This document shows positions 51,124 through 60,058 of a stretch of 64,000 nt of DNA, piece by piece. The stretch is from NCBI GenBank assembly GCA_964423505.1, contig CAYREX010000016.1, positions 1 to 64,000 of the forward strand. Reading direction: 5' to 3'. Each line of letters opens with the position of its first letter. The first letter of the stretch is position 1. Below the pieces are notes generated by a model that did no database searches, was not told where the DNA came from, and saw only the letters and a list, made by a program, of their open reading frames with translations. A program made the position numbers and the translations under genes. This stretch comes from CAYREX01 sp964423505 (GTDB lineage Bacteria > Fermentibacterota > Fermentibacteria > Fermentibacterales > JCC-6).

Positions 51124-51947
51124 TCCGACCCTCCCGGCAGTGTGATGACACCGGCCATGTAACCGACAACCGCGGACCTGTCGCCGGAGGCAGTTGCGGA
51201 GGTGTCCCAGGCTACCTTCCGGAAGCCGCAGCCGGCGGATGAGCCGTAGTACATGGAGGTGAGGAGCGGGCCGCCTCCGCAGGCCTCACCCCTGCCGGTG
51301 GAGAGGACGCCGGAGAGCCGCTCCGGCTCGCCGGTCTCGAAGGCCTCCATCACAGCGCCGTCAAGGACCTCGGCCTGCTCCAGTGAGTGGTAGTGGGAGA
51401 GGTCGGTGGAGACGACGAGCAGCCTTCCTTCCCCGGGCGGGAAGAGGTCCGCGAGTATCTCCGCCAGCCTGCCGGAGAAGCCCTCGCCGGTGGTGCCCTG
51501 CAGCACGACGCAGACCTCCGCCTCCGGCCACCTGACCTGGACGAACGGCAGCTGGACCTCGGCTGAGTGCTCGGAGGCGTGTGCGGTCGGCTCGAAGCCG
51601 ATTCCCCGGCCCATCAGGCGCTCCACCAGCTCCCGGTCCACCCGGGCCACGCCCAGCGGGGTCTGGATGCCGCCTCCGTCGTAGACCGAGGCGCCGGCCA
51701 CCGGGAACCTGTGCGGTGCCGCCAGGACGAGTACCCTATCGACCTCCTCCGGCGCCGAGGCGAAGGCCGCCCCGGCCACGGGGCCGGAGTAGACGTAGCC
51801 CGCATGGGGTGTGACTATTCCGGTCACGGCCGGGTCGGACGACTCCCCCGATGACCCCAGGTACTGCTCCACCGCCCTGCGGAGCCCGCTCGGGTCTCCC
51901 GGGTAGAACGCCCCTGCCACTGCCGGCCGCCTGACTGCCTCGCTCAT
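51120..51947 (-). CDS. amrB: MEMO-family protein (AmmeMemoRadiSam system B)
   Basis: Protein of 275 residues of the MEMO family, relatives of class III extradiol dioxygenases. Seen: VAGAFYPGDPSGLRRAVEQYL, IVTPHAGYVYSGPVAGAA (metal ligand His), AHASEHSAEVQLPF (His), and VVSTDLSHYHS (late His). Acts with AMMECR1 in an uncharacterised, conserved module. Overlaps the downstream amrA start and upstream dapB stop. Confidence 0.92.
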   Translation of the reverse strand: MSEAVRRPAVAGAFYPGDPSGLRRAVEQYLGSSGESSDPAVTGIVTPHAGYVYSGPVAGAAFASAPEEVDRVLVLAAPHRFPVAGASVYDGGGIQTPLGVARVDRELVERLMGRGIGFEPTAHASEHSAEVQLPFVQVRWPEAEVCVVLQGTTGEGFSGRLAEILADLFPPGEGRLLVVSTDLSHYHSLEQAEVLDGAVMEAFETGEPERLSGVLSTGRGEACGGGPLLTSMYYGSSAGCGFRKVAWDTSATASGDRSAVVGYMAGVITLPGGSE

Positions 51948-52669
51948 CGCGTACCTCCGATCAGATCCCCCATTCCGTATAGCCCCGGGGACTTCCCCGA
52001 GAGGAACGCCGCCGCCCTCAGGGCGCCTATCGCGAATACCCTCCTGCTGGTCGCGGCGTGGGTGAGAGTGAGCCTCTCCCCTTCACCCAGCAGGTGTACC
52101 TGGTGCTCTCCAGGGACGTCGCCGCCGCGCACGGCGTGCACGCCGAGCTGGCCAGCGGGCCTGGGGCCGGCAGCCCCCCGGCGGCCGAACACCACCTCCG
52201 CCGCGCCGGTCATGCCGGCGAGGGAGAGGGCCGTGCCGCTCGGGCTGTCCACCTTGCCCCGGTGGTGCAGCTCGACTATCTCCACGTCGAAGCCCTCGCC
52301 CAGCATCCGGCAGGCGGAGTCCACCAGCCTGCCGAGGACGAGGATGCCGAGGCTCATGTTCGGGGACCAGAGCACGGCCCGACCCTCCGCCCACCTCTCC
52401 AGGGTCCTCCTGCCGTCATCGCCTATCCCCGTGGTGCCGGACACCAGCGACACGCCGGGAGCGGCGCCCTCGAGAAGGCGGTCGAGGTCGGCCCAGGCCG
52501 CAGGGGCGGAGAAGTCCATGACCACGTCCACCGCATCTGGGAGCGGCGTCTCGGGGTCCAGGGCGCCCGGTGCGGAGTCGTACCTGGCCACCACGGCGTC
52601 CCCCGCCTCCCGGAGGACCTCCGCGCCCATCCTGCCCTCGCTGCCGAAGAGCGCTATCCCGGGGCTCAC
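51944..52669 (-). CDS. dapB: 4-hydroxy-tetrahydrodipicolinate reductase
   Basis: Second enzyme of the lysine/diaminopimelate branch; 241 residues. Seen: NAD(P)-binding ALFGSEGRMGAEV (residues 5-17), VVMDFSAPAAW, VSGTTG, EIVELHHRGKVDSPSGTAL with the catalytic His-His and Lys, and late HAATSRRVFAIGALRAA. Starts at GTG 52669, overlapping the dapA stop (GTGA). Confidence 0.95.
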   Translation of the reverse strand: MSPGIALFGSEGRMGAEVLREAGDAVVARYDSAPGALDPETPLPDAVDVVMDFSAPAAWADLDRLLEGAAPGVSLVSGTTGIGDDGRRTLERWAEGRAVLWSPNMSLGILVLGRLVDSACRMLGEGFDVEIVELHHRGKVDSPSGTALSLAGMTGAAEVVFGRRGAAGPRPAGQLGVHAVRGGDVPGEHQVHLLGEGERLTLTHAATSRRVFAIGALRAAAFLSGKSPGLYGMGDLIGGTR

Positions 52670-53535
52670 GCCAGCAGACCGGCCTCCCTGAGAGCCGACT
52701 CCAGACTTGCCCCGGTGACCGGGCCCATCGGTACCAGCGGCAACCTCAGCTCGTCCTCCATCTTCCCCATGAGGTGCAGCGCCCGTTTCACGGGGATTGG
52801 GTTGGTCTCGATGAAGAGCGCACGGATGACCGGATACAGCATGGCCTGTAGCTCCCGCGCCCGCCGGAGCTCGCCCGTCGAGGCCGCCTCGACCATCTGC
52901 GCCATCCAGGCCGGGGCGATGTTGGCCACGACGGACACGACGCCCTCGGCCCCCATGGCCACCTGGCCCATGGCTATGGCATCGTCGCCGCTCAGTATGG
53001 TGATGTCGCAGAGATCGAGTATGGCCGGCACCCGCTCGCAGGAGCCGGCGGCGTCCTTGATGGCCGTTATCCGAGGATGGGCGGCCAGCTCGGCAACCGT
53101 CTCCGGCATCATGTTCGTGCCGGTCCTGCCCGGCACGTTGTAGAGGACCACCTCGCAGTCGACCGAGTCGGCCACCCTGGTGAAGTGCTCGACCTGCCCG
53201 GCGGGGGTGGGCTTGTTGTAGTAGGGCGTTATCAGGAGGATGGAGTCCACGCCCAGCGCCGCCACCCGCGTGGCTAGGTCGACGGTGGCCGCCGTGTCGT
53301 TCCTGCCGGCGCCCGCCATGACCGGCACCCTGCCGCCGGCGGCCTCGACGACCGTCCGAACGACCTCCATATGCTCCACCTGGGTGAGGGTGGCCGCCTC
53401 GCCCGTACAGCCGCAGGCAAGGAGCCCGTCGATGCCCTCGGATATCTGCCACTCCACCATGGCGCGGAGCGCCTCCCGGTCGGGACGCCCTCCCCTGAAG
53501 GGGGTGGCCAGGGCGGTTATCGCTCCCCGCGGCAC
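52666..53535 (-). CDS. dapA: 4-hydroxy-tetrahydrodipicolinate synthase
   Basis: First committed enzyme of diaminopimelate and lysine synthesis: condenses pyruvate with aspartate semialdehyde; 289 residues. Seen: N-terminal ALATPFRGGRPD, CGCTGEAATLT, YYNKPTPAG, the catalytic Tyr in VVLYNVPGRTG, and the Schiff-base Lys in ITAIKDAAGS. Start is GTG 53535, three bases after the slipin stop. Confidence 0.97.
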   Translation of the reverse strand: MPRGAITALATPFRGGRPDREALRAMVEWQISEGIDGLLACGCTGEAATLTQVEHMEVVRTVVEAAGGRVPVMAGAGRNDTAATVDLATRVAALGVDSILLITPYYNKPTPAGQVEHFTRVADSVDCEVVLYNVPGRTGTNMMPETVAELAAHPRITAIKDAAGSCERVPAILDLCDITILSGDDAIAMGQVAMGAEGVVSVVANIAPAWMAQMVEAASTGELRRARELQAMLYPVIRALFIETNPIPVKRALHLMGKMEDELRLPLVPMGPVTGASLESALREAGLLA

Positions 53536-53537
53536 GT

Positions 53538-54293
53538 CTACTTGGGCCCCAGGGCCTGGTGGCCGTCGAGGAACGGCCTGAGCAGCTCCAGGGGCAGCGG
53601 GAATATCGTGGTGGAGTTGTTCTCGACCGCTATCTCGGAGAGCGTCTGCATGTACCTGAGCTGCAGCGCAATGGGATGGGCCGCTATGATGTCGGCGGCG
53701 TCGGCCAGCTTCTGGGAGGCCTGGAACTCCGCGTCCGCCCTGATGATCTTGGCCCTGCGGTCCCTCTCCGCCTCGGCCTGGCGGGCCATGACCCTCTGCA
53801 TGTCCTCCGGCAGGTCGACGTGCTTCACCTCGACCGTGCTGACCTTTATGCCCCACGGGTCGGTCATTCTGTCCAGGATGTCCTGCAGCTTGGAGTTGAT
53901 GTCGTCCCTCTCCGAGAGGAGCTCGTCCAGCGAGGCCTCGCCGAGCACGCTCCTGAGGGTGGTCTGGGAGAGCTGGCTGGTGGCGTAGATGTAGTTCTCG
54001 ACCTCCAGGACCGCCTTGAGCGGGTCGAGCACCCTGAAGTAGACCACGGCGTTCACTCGCACGGATACGTTGTCCATGGTGATGATGTCCTGCGGCGGGA
54101 CGTCCATTGTGACGATTCGGAGGTCCACCTTGCGCAGCTGGTCGATCAGCGGCCAGACGATTATCAGGCCGGGGCCCTTCAGGCCGATCACCTTTCCCAG
54201 CCTGAACACGACGCCCCTCTCGTACTCCCGGAGCACCTTCAGCGCCGAGAGAATGAAGATGAACAGGATTATCCCGATTACGACGAACGGCAT
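53538..54293 (-). CDS. Slipin (SPFH/band-7 protein)
   Basis: Membrane-associated stomatin-like protein of 251 residues: an N-terminal hairpin helix (about 4-20), then the SPFH domain (VLREYERGVVFRLGKVIGLKGPG; PPQDIITMDNVSVRVNAVVYFRV) and a helical C-terminus (QAEAERDRRAKIIRADAEFQASQKL) that forms oligomers. Slipins pair with NfeD, which lies 35 bases upstream. Role: membrane microdomain organisation. Confidence 0.95.
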   Translation of the reverse strand: MPFVVIGIILFIFILSALKVLREYERGVVFRLGKVIGLKGPGLIIVWPLIDQLRKVDLRIVTMDVPPQDIITMDNVSVRVNAVVYFRVLDPLKAVLEVENYIYATSQLSQTTLRSVLGEASLDELLSERDDINSKLQDILDRMTDPWGIKVSTVEVKHVDLPEDMQRVMARQAEAERDRRAKIIRADAEFQASQKLADAADIIAAHPIALQLRYMQTLSEIAVENNSTTIFPLPLELLRPFLDGHQALGPK

Positions 54294-54328
54294 ATCAACC
54301 TCCCTGAAAGACCCTGTCTACCCCCGGG

Positions 54329-54667
54329 CTAGCCGCCGGTGGGCCTGACGACGAGGACCATGGTCCCCTCGCGGAGACCGGTGACCTCCACCTCCGTACC
54401 CGGGGAGAAGTCAAGACCCCGGTCGGAGCGCTCGCACCACCAGAGCTCGCCCCTTATCTCGACCACCATGCGCTCCCTGTAGCCGCTGGAGCGCAGCACG
54501 ACCCCCGTCTCCCCTATCATGGCCTGCTCGCCGGTGGCCTTCGGCAGCTTCTGTGCCCGGAGCCCGAGGTAGAGCTGCAGGGCACCCAGCAGGAGGAGCA
54601 CGAAGCCGGCGGTCCAGAAGACCGGCCCCACCTCCATGCCCAGGAAGTCCAGCATCAGTACAACCAT
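54329..54667 (-). CDS. NfeD-like short protein
   Basis: Protein of 112 residues with a membrane helix (about 15-35) and an OB-fold domain typical of NfeD1b (about 50-112; GETGVVLRSSGYRERMVVEIRGELWWCERS). Works with the slipin encoded just downstream. The protease part of long NfeD is absent. Starts one base before the PilT stop. Confidence 0.88.
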   Translation of the reverse strand: MVVLMLDFLGMEVGPVFWTAGFVLLLLGALQLYLGLRAQKLPKATGEQAMIGETGVVLRSSGYRERMVVEIRGELWWCERSDRGLDFSPGTEVEVTGLREGTMVLVVRPTGG

Positions 54668-55779
54668 CAGTCTATCCTCCAGTCGGAGGCCGTCTCCACG
54701 CCCTTGAGCTTCAGGTCGAGCGCCGTCGGGTTGGAGGCGGCGGCCAGAGCGGTCTCCCTGTCTATCCTACCGTCCAGTATGAGCCTGTACAGCGCCATGT
54801 CAAAGGTCTGCATGCCGCAGTGCTTGTAGCTGCTGGCCATCTTCTCGGGCAGGAGGTAGGTCTTGGAGGGGTCCTCGATGCACTCCTGGATGGTGGAGGA
54901 GTGCACCAGCACCTCGGTGGCAAGCACCCTTCTGCCGTCCTCCTCCAGCCCCGGGAGGAGCCTCTGGGATATGATGCCCCTGAGGAGCTGCCCCAGCTGA
55001 AGGCGGACCAGCCCCTGCTGCGACTCGGGGAACATGTCGATGATCCTGGCCACGGTCTCCATGGCGTCGGTGGTATGGAGGGTGCTGAGGACCAGGTGGC
55101 CGGTCTCGGCTCCGGTGATGGCGGTTGAGATGGTCTCCAGGTCGCGCATCTCGCCGATCAGGATGACGTCCGGGTCCTGCCTGAAGACCGACCTGAGCGC
55201 CGACCCCCAGCTCTCGGTGTCTATGCCCACCTCCCTCTGGCAGATGGTGGACATGCGGTCCCGGTGGAGGAACTCTATCGGGTCCTCCACGGACACCACG
55301 TGCGCCCGGCGGTTGCTGTTGATGTGGTCTATCATCGCCGCCAGGGTGGTTGACTTTCCGCTGCCGGTGGCGCCGGTGACGAGAACCAGGCCGCGCCTGG
55401 CCATGGCTATCTGGCGGACCACCTCCGGCAGGCCCAGCTCGTCTATGTGGGGCACGTCGAAGGGTATGCGCCGCAGCACCATGGCGGGGCTGCCGCGCTG
55501 AGAGTAGATGTTCACCCTGAACCTGGCGTGCCCCGGCAGGGAGTGGCCCAGGTCCACCTCGTACCCCCTTCCGAGACGCTCTATCTGCGCCTCGGTGGCA
55601 AGGTCGGCTATGAGCCGCTCTATGTGCTCCAGCTTCATGCGGGGGAAGGTCTCGACGTGGCGGATCTCGCCGCCAATCCTGATTATCGGCCTGCATCCGA
55701 CCTTGAAGTGGAGGTCGCTCACCTCGTCCTCCATGAGGGCGAGGAGGAGCCTGTCAATGGCGCTCTGCTCGGTCGGCAT
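54667..55779 (-). CDS. pilT: Type IV pilus retraction ATPase PilT
   Basis: Hexameric cytoplasmic ATPase of 370 residues. Seen: N-terminal PAS-like part with DLHFKVGCRPIIRIGGEI, Walker A GATGSGKST (near 130), the Asp box SVEDPIEFLHRD, Walker B ILIGEMRDLET, His box HLVLSTLHTTDA, and AIRNLIRE absent in exact form. It drives pilus retraction in twitching or uptake. Start lies inside nadD (26-base overlap). Confidence 0.95.
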   Translation of the reverse strand: MPTEQSAIDRLLLALMEDEVSDLHFKVGCRPIIRIGGEIRHVETFPRMKLEHIERLIADLATEAQIERLGRGYEVDLGHSLPGHARFRVNIYSQRGSPAMVLRRIPFDVPHIDELGLPEVVRQIAMARRGLVLVTGATGSGKSTTLAAMIDHINSNRRAHVVSVEDPIEFLHRDRMSTICQREVGIDTESWGSALRSVFRQDPDVILIGEMRDLETISTAITGAETGHLVLSTLHTTDAMETVARIIDMFPESQQGLVRLQLGQLLRGIISQRLLPGLEEDGRRVLATEVLVHSSTIQECIEDPSKTYLLPEKMASSYKHCGMQTFDMALYRLILDGRIDRETALAAASNPTALDLKLKGVETASDWRID

Positions 55780-56338
55780 AGAGTCCCCTCCGAAGCACGT
55801 AGTCCCTTACTGCAGCGGGGACAAGATACCTAGTGTTACGGCCCTGCGCAAACCTGGAGCGGAGCTCGGAGGAGGATATCCAGACCCCCGGGATCGGGAA
55901 GGTCTCGAAGCCGTAGTCCCTGGCCAGGCGCTCGTCGGGGGGCTGGAAGCCCGGCCTGGTGCCGACCACCACCCGGGCCAGCCGGGAGAGCCTGCGGGGC
56001 TCACGCCATGTGCCTATCTCCCTGAAGCTGTCCATGCCCATCACGAAGCAGACATCCATGCCCCGGGAGGCAAGCGACTCCAGCAGGCTCACCGTGTAGG
56101 AGGGTCCTTCCTCCGGCTCCAGGTCGACAGCCTCCAGGCCGGGAAGTCCGGAGACGGCGAGCCGGGTCATCTCCATCCTGCCCTCGAAGGGCGTGTGGAG
56201 CGACCGGTCCTTGTGCGGGGGGATGCGGGAGGGCACCAGGAGGAGACGCTCGAGCTCGAACCGCTCCAGGGCCTCCAGTGCCAGCACCAGGTGTCCCGAG
56301 TGGGGGGGATCGAAGGTGCCCCCGAGGATGCCGGTCAA
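55754..56338 (-). CDS. nadD: Nicotinate-nucleotide adenylyltransferase
   Basis: Makes deamido-NAD from nicotinate mononucleotide; 194 residues. Seen: GILGGTFDPPHSGHLVLA with the GxFDPxHxGH motif, VPSRIPPHKD, VMGMDSF, and the late signature ISSSELRSRFAQGR (ISSTxIR). Start ATG 56338 shortly after the BamD-like stop. Confidence 0.96.
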   Translation of the reverse strand: MTGILGGTFDPPHSGHLVLALEALERFELERLLLVPSRIPPHKDRSLHTPFEGRMEMTRLAVSGLPGLEAVDLEPEEGPSYTVSLLESLASRGMDVCFVMGMDSFREIGTWREPRRLSRLARVVVGTRPGFQPPDERLARDYGFETFPIPGVWISSSELRSRFAQGRNTRYLVPAAVRDYVLRRGLYADRAERH

Positions 56339-56341
56339 GTC

Positions 56342-57091
56342 TCAGAGCTCCCCGAGGGCCTGTTCGGCCCGCTCGAGCAGCTCTCCCTCCAGATCGCCCT
56401 CCTCGATGGCCCTCTCGTAGAACCTGCCGGCGGAGTAGTCGTTGCCCATCTCCCGGTAGAGGTCGGCCATGGCAAGGAGGACCCGCCCCCTGACGCTGTT
56501 CTCGCCGTAGTCGTCAAGGGCTTCGCGGTAGTAGAGGATGGCCGCGTCGAACTCCTCCCTCCTGGCGTAGAACCTGCCCACGAAGAGAGCCCTGCGCGAG
56601 AGGTAGGTGCCTATGCTGTCCCGGAGGAGCTCAGCCTCCTCCTCCAGGGCGGATGCGGGATACTCGTCGAAGAAATCCTGGAGGGCGACCCTGGCGTTCA
56701 GGGCGGGGGTCAGGTCCTTCCTGTAGTCCCGCCTCTGCCTCCACCAGGTCCTGGCTATCTCCATGGCGCTGTCGTCCGCCCATGCGCTCCTGGGGTACTC
56801 GCCTGTCACCCTCTCGAAGTAGTAGACGGCGTCGGCCCACATTCGCTGGGCCGCCTCGGACATCCCGAGGTAGTAGAGGTACATGTCCACCGAGGAGCTC
56901 CCCGGGTAGCTGAAGAGCAGCTCTGTGAGCATCAGGGATGCGTTGTCGTAGCCGCCCTCGCCGTAGACCTCCAGGGCCAGCTCCTCCAGCTCGGACCTGC
57001 TCATGCCGGATGTGTCGTACCTGTTCCGGCAGGAGAGGGAGAGAGCTGCGAGAGCGGCCAGCAGCATGGCAGCGAGCCGGGCGCCGGTCAT
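56342..57091 (-). CDS. BamD-like outer-membrane assembly lipoprotein
   Basis: Lipoprotein of 249 residues, lipobox LSLSC (Cys about 20). TPR-type helices follow (about 32-245): LALEVYGEGGYDNASLMLTELLFSYPG, LYYLGMSEAAQRMWADAVYYFERVTGEYPRS, RVALQDFFDEYPAS, FDAAILYYREALDDYG. This is the BamD/ComL layout; a role in outer-membrane protein assembly is inferred. Overlaps the TPR lipoprotein gene (ATGA). Confidence 0.85.
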   Translation of the reverse strand: MTGARLAAMLLAALAALSLSCRNRYDTSGMSRSELEELALEVYGEGGYDNASLMLTELLFSYPGSSSVDMYLYYLGMSEAAQRMWADAVYYFERVTGEYPRSAWADDSAMEIARTWWRQRRDYRKDLTPALNARVALQDFFDEYPASALEEEAELLRDSIGTYLSRRALFVGRFYARREEFDAAILYYREALDDYGENSVRGRVLLAMADLYREMGNDYSAGRFYERAIEEGDLEGELLERAEQALGEL

Positions 57092-58086
57092 TCCAGCCCC
57101 GTCTCGTACACGAGGGAGTCCCTCTTGGCCCGGGCCATTGCCGCTATGGGGGCGGTGGAGCCCCTGGCCGCGTTGCACGCGCTGCGGTACCACTGGAGGG
57201 CCTCCTGCGGGTCGCCCTCGGCCTCGGACATGAGACCCAGCTCGTAGGCGGCCTCTATCCTCTCACCGGCGAACTCGCTCCCCCATACCTCCAGGAGCCT
57301 GTCCCTGGCCATCATCTCCCTCCCCGCCTCGATGTCCTGCTGCGCTACCTCGATGAGGAGCTGTATCCTCCTCTGCCTGTCACCGGCCTCTATCTCGCCG
57401 AGCCGGTCCAGTTCCGTGAGGACCCCCAGCTCGTCCTCCCTCCTGCCCGTGAAGGGCAGCAGGTCGGCCTTGGCCTTCAGCACGTCCGTGCGCAGGTCGG
57501 TCCTGGTCATGGGTACCCTGTCCAGCTCCACTATGAACTCCTCGGCGGCGACCGAGAGGATGCTGTCCGCGGTCGGCGTGCCCGCCAGGCTGTCCGGCAG
57601 GTCGGTCAGCGATTGCAGGTGGTCGCCGGCGTAGGTGCCCCGGAGCAGCCATTCCTCCTCGAAGCCGCCCTGCGAGCCGAGGTCCAGCGCGTTCTCCAGG
57701 CACTGGAAGGCCTGCAGGGAGTCGCCGTTCCGGACCATCTCCCAGGCGAGCCTGCGCCAGAGCTCGCCGATTACCAGTCCGTCGGTCTCCCCCGGGCTCT
57801 CGGTTAGCAGGGCGAGAGCCTCCACAGCCTTCTGCCTGTAGAGGGTGCTCCTCTCGGCCTGGGCCGCCAGGACCGCTGTCTCCGCCATCTCCAGCAGCAC
57901 CTCCGGCTGGCTGTCCCCCCGGGCAACGGCGTCCTCGTACATGAGCAGCGCCTGGGAGTAGCTCCCGGACTGGCGGAGCAGCCTGGCCTCCTCGAGCGTG
58001 GAGGATGCTTCCCCATCCCCGCCGCAGGCGGCGGGGAGGAGCAGCAGGACGGCAGCGGCGACCAGCGCGCAGGCGGTGGGTCTCAT
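57088..58086 (-). CDS. TPR-type lipoprotein
   Basis: Lipoprotein of 332 residues with lipobox LLPAAC (Cys about 21). The rest is helical with tetratricopeptide-like repeats: LEEARLLRQSGSYSQALLMYEDAVARG, LLTELDRLGEIEAGDRQRR and AYELGLMSEAEGDPQEALQWYRSACNAA. Likely a periplasmic scaffold; it could work with the neighbouring BamD-like protein. Function not known. Confidence 0.8.
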   Translation of the reverse strand: MRPTACALVAAAVLLLLPAACGGDGEASSTLEEARLLRQSGSYSQALLMYEDAVARGDSQPEVLLEMAETAVLAAQAERSTLYRQKAVEALALLTESPGETDGLVIGELWRRLAWEMVRNGDSLQAFQCLENALDLGSQGGFEEEWLLRGTYAGDHLQSLTDLPDSLAGTPTADSILSVAAEEFIVELDRVPMTRTDLRTDVLKAKADLLPFTGRREDELGVLTELDRLGEIEAGDRQRRIQLLIEVAQQDIEAGREMMARDRLLEVWGSEFAGERIEAAYELGLMSEAEGDPQEALQWYRSACNAARGSTAPIAAMARAKRDSLVYETGLE

Positions 58087-58090
58087 CCGG

Positions 58091-58681
58091 TCAGTCGGCC
58101 CTCGACGAGTAGAAGAGGTAGATGAGGCTTGCCACCACGCCGGTCACGATTACCGGCTCGAGTATGCCGCCCCCTCCCCCCTCGGGCAGCTCCGCGGCGA
58201 GCCAGTCCCAGTCGGTGGAGCCTGTCAGGGTCTCGGCATCCGACCAGGACACCCTGTCCTCCGCGGTGCCGCTCGTCCTCAGGGTGGCGAGGACCTCGCC
58301 GTCAGGGGCGACCACCGAGGCCGACAGCTCGCACCTGGCCATGCGATCCACCCTCCTGGCGCCCACCACCCACGGGCGGCTGACGTCGCCGTACTCGACA
58401 GCTATCTCCATGGGCCGCACCCGCACCGCGGTGAGCGTGCTGTCCGACTCCTTGTCGATGACGGTGAGCCCCCGATCGTCCATGATCCTGGTCAGCGTCT
58501 GCAGGGCGAACCACTCCCCCTGGTGCTCGCCGGACATCTCTATGAGCACCTCCGAGAGCCCCATGGCCGAGACGGTGTCCGCAATGGGGTCGCAGGCAAT
58601 CTCCAGGGCCTCCTCCGCCAGCTCCATGTTCGGGGGAACCGGCTGGGCGGCCATCACCGCCAGCAGCATCGCAATCGTCAT
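58091..58681 (-). CDS. Exported protein of unknown function with C-terminal membrane helix
   Basis: Protein of 196 residues. Short N-terminal hydrophobic signal (MTIAMLLAVMAAQPV), a central domain (about 25-150) with IMDDRGLTVIDKES, VRVRPMEIAVEYG, CELSASVVAPDGEVLATLRTSG, and a C-terminal helix followed by YSSRAD. No family recognised. First gene of a leftward operon ahead of the TPR lipoprotein; a TATATT box on the minus strand near 58750-58760 may be part of its promoter. Confidence 0.65.
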   Translation of the reverse strand: MTIAMLLAVMAAQPVPPNMELAEEALEIACDPIADTVSAMGLSEVLIEMSGEHQGEWFALQTLTRIMDDRGLTVIDKESDSTLTAVRVRPMEIAVEYGDVSRPWVVGARRVDRMARCELSASVVAPDGEVLATLRTSGTAEDRVSWSDAETLTGSTDWDWLAAELPEGGGGGILEPVIVTGVVASLIYLFYSSRAD

Positions 58682-58785
58682 TGGTCCATCCTCTTGGGTG
58701 TCGGGTTCCACGGAGGGACAGGTGGTCCCGCCGCTTCAGGTTCCAGTCGATAATATAGGACCAGCGGGCGCTCCGAATAAAGGGC

Positions 58786-60054
58786 TCAGCGCCCGGACCG
58801 GTCGGGCGGCGCCGCGTGCATCCCCTCGGCGTCCAGCTCCTGGACTACGCTCTCCACCACCTCCCCCGGCGTCCCGTCCCCCCCGTCCGGGAGCAACACC
58901 GGCCTGTCCACGAATGGGGCGTCAAGCTCCGAGTGGCCCAGCCCGTCGCCGTCGAGCATCACCCGGATGCGCCTTCCCTCCATCCGCCCCGCCCATGCCA
59001 TCCATGCGCGCTCCGCCGCCTCACCCACCCGGGAGAGCCTGGAGGAGACATCGCCCGGGGGGACGTACTCCGAGCTTCTCCGGTACTCCTCGGTGCCCTC
59101 CTCGTGCCAGTAGGGAAATGCCACCACCGTCCTGACGCAGGGGCTCCCGGAGATGGCCCGCACGAGCCTTTCGCCGTCTTCCTCGGTCTCTCCCGGGTAG
59201 CCCACCATCACCGTGAGCCTCACCGCAATCTCCCGACGGGCCGAGGAGACCCTCTCCAGGATGTCCTCCACCTCCCGGCCGCCGTAGGGTCTGCCCATCC
59301 GGGCCAGCACCCGGTCGGAGACGTGCTGCACCGGCAGATCCAGGTAGGGCATGACGTTCGACCGCTCCTCCAGCACCGAGAGGAGCCGGTCGGAGAAGCG
59401 TGCGGGATGCAGGTAGTAGAGCCTGAGCCACGTCTCCGGCAGTGCGTCCGAGAGCCGGAGGAGAAGCTCGGGCAGGCCGTCTCCTCCCTCCCTCCAGCTG
59501 CCGGTGTCCTGGGCCACCACCCCTATCTCCCGCGCCCCGGTGCGGACCATCAGCGAAGACTCCTCTAGCAGCTCGTCCGAAGACCGGCAGGCCAGCGCTC
59601 CCCTTATCGCCGGTATGGTGCAGTAGCTGCACCTGTTTGGGCATCCCTCCGCCACCCTCAGGTACCTGCAGTGGACCCGGGCGGAGGGAACCGGCAAAGG
59701 CGGGCGGTCGGCCCCCAGCATGGCGCAGAGCGGCCTCCACTCCCCGGGGCCTACGACCAGGTCGATGTCCTCCAGCCCGCCGCTGTCGTCCCTCTCGTAC
59801 CTGCCCGGAAGGCATCCGGCCAGGACCAGGGTGCGTCCCGGGCGCTCCGTCCTCCATTCGATGGCGGAGCCGAGCGCCTCCAGCGACTCCTCTACCGCCG
59901 GCCTTATGAAAGCGCAGGTGTTCAGCAGCAGGAGGTCGGCCCGTCCCGGCTCGTCTGTGAGCCGCCAGCCGGCCGCGGTCAGGCAGCCGGCGTACAGGTC
60001 CGAGTCGGCCTCGTTCCTGGGGCAACCGAGCGTTACTATGCAGGCGAGCCTCAA
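58786..60054 (-). CDS. rimO: Ribosomal protein S12 methylthiotransferase RimO
   Basis: Radical SAM enzyme of 422 residues that methylthiolates S12. Seen: UPF0004 domain with VTLGCPRNEADSD and NTCAFI (first Fe-S cluster, Cys), radical SAM CxxxCxxC as CPNRCSYC (near 140), IGVVAQDTGSW, YYLHPARFS, MPYLDLPVQHVSDRVL, and a TRAM-like C-terminal domain. RimO rather than MiaB fits the opening and the DLPVQH pattern. Confidence 0.93.
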   Translation of the reverse strand: MRLACIVTLGCPRNEADSDLYAGCLTAAGWRLTDEPGRADLLLLNTCAFIRPAVEESLEALGSAIEWRTERPGRTLVLAGCLPGRYERDDSGGLEDIDLVVGPGEWRPLCAMLGADRPPLPVPSARVHCRYLRVAEGCPNRCSYCTIPAIRGALACRSSDELLEESSLMVRTGAREIGVVAQDTGSWREGGDGLPELLLRLSDALPETWLRLYYLHPARFSDRLLSVLEERSNVMPYLDLPVQHVSDRVLARMGRPYGGREVEDILERVSSARREIAVRLTVMVGYPGETEEDGERLVRAISGSPCVRTVVAFPYWHEEGTEEYRRSSEYVPPGDVSSRLSRVGEAAERAWMAWAGRMEGRRIRVMLDGDGLGHSELDAPFVDRPVLLPDGGDGTPGEVVESVVQELDAEGMHAAPPDRSGR

Positions 60055-60058
60055 GCGT

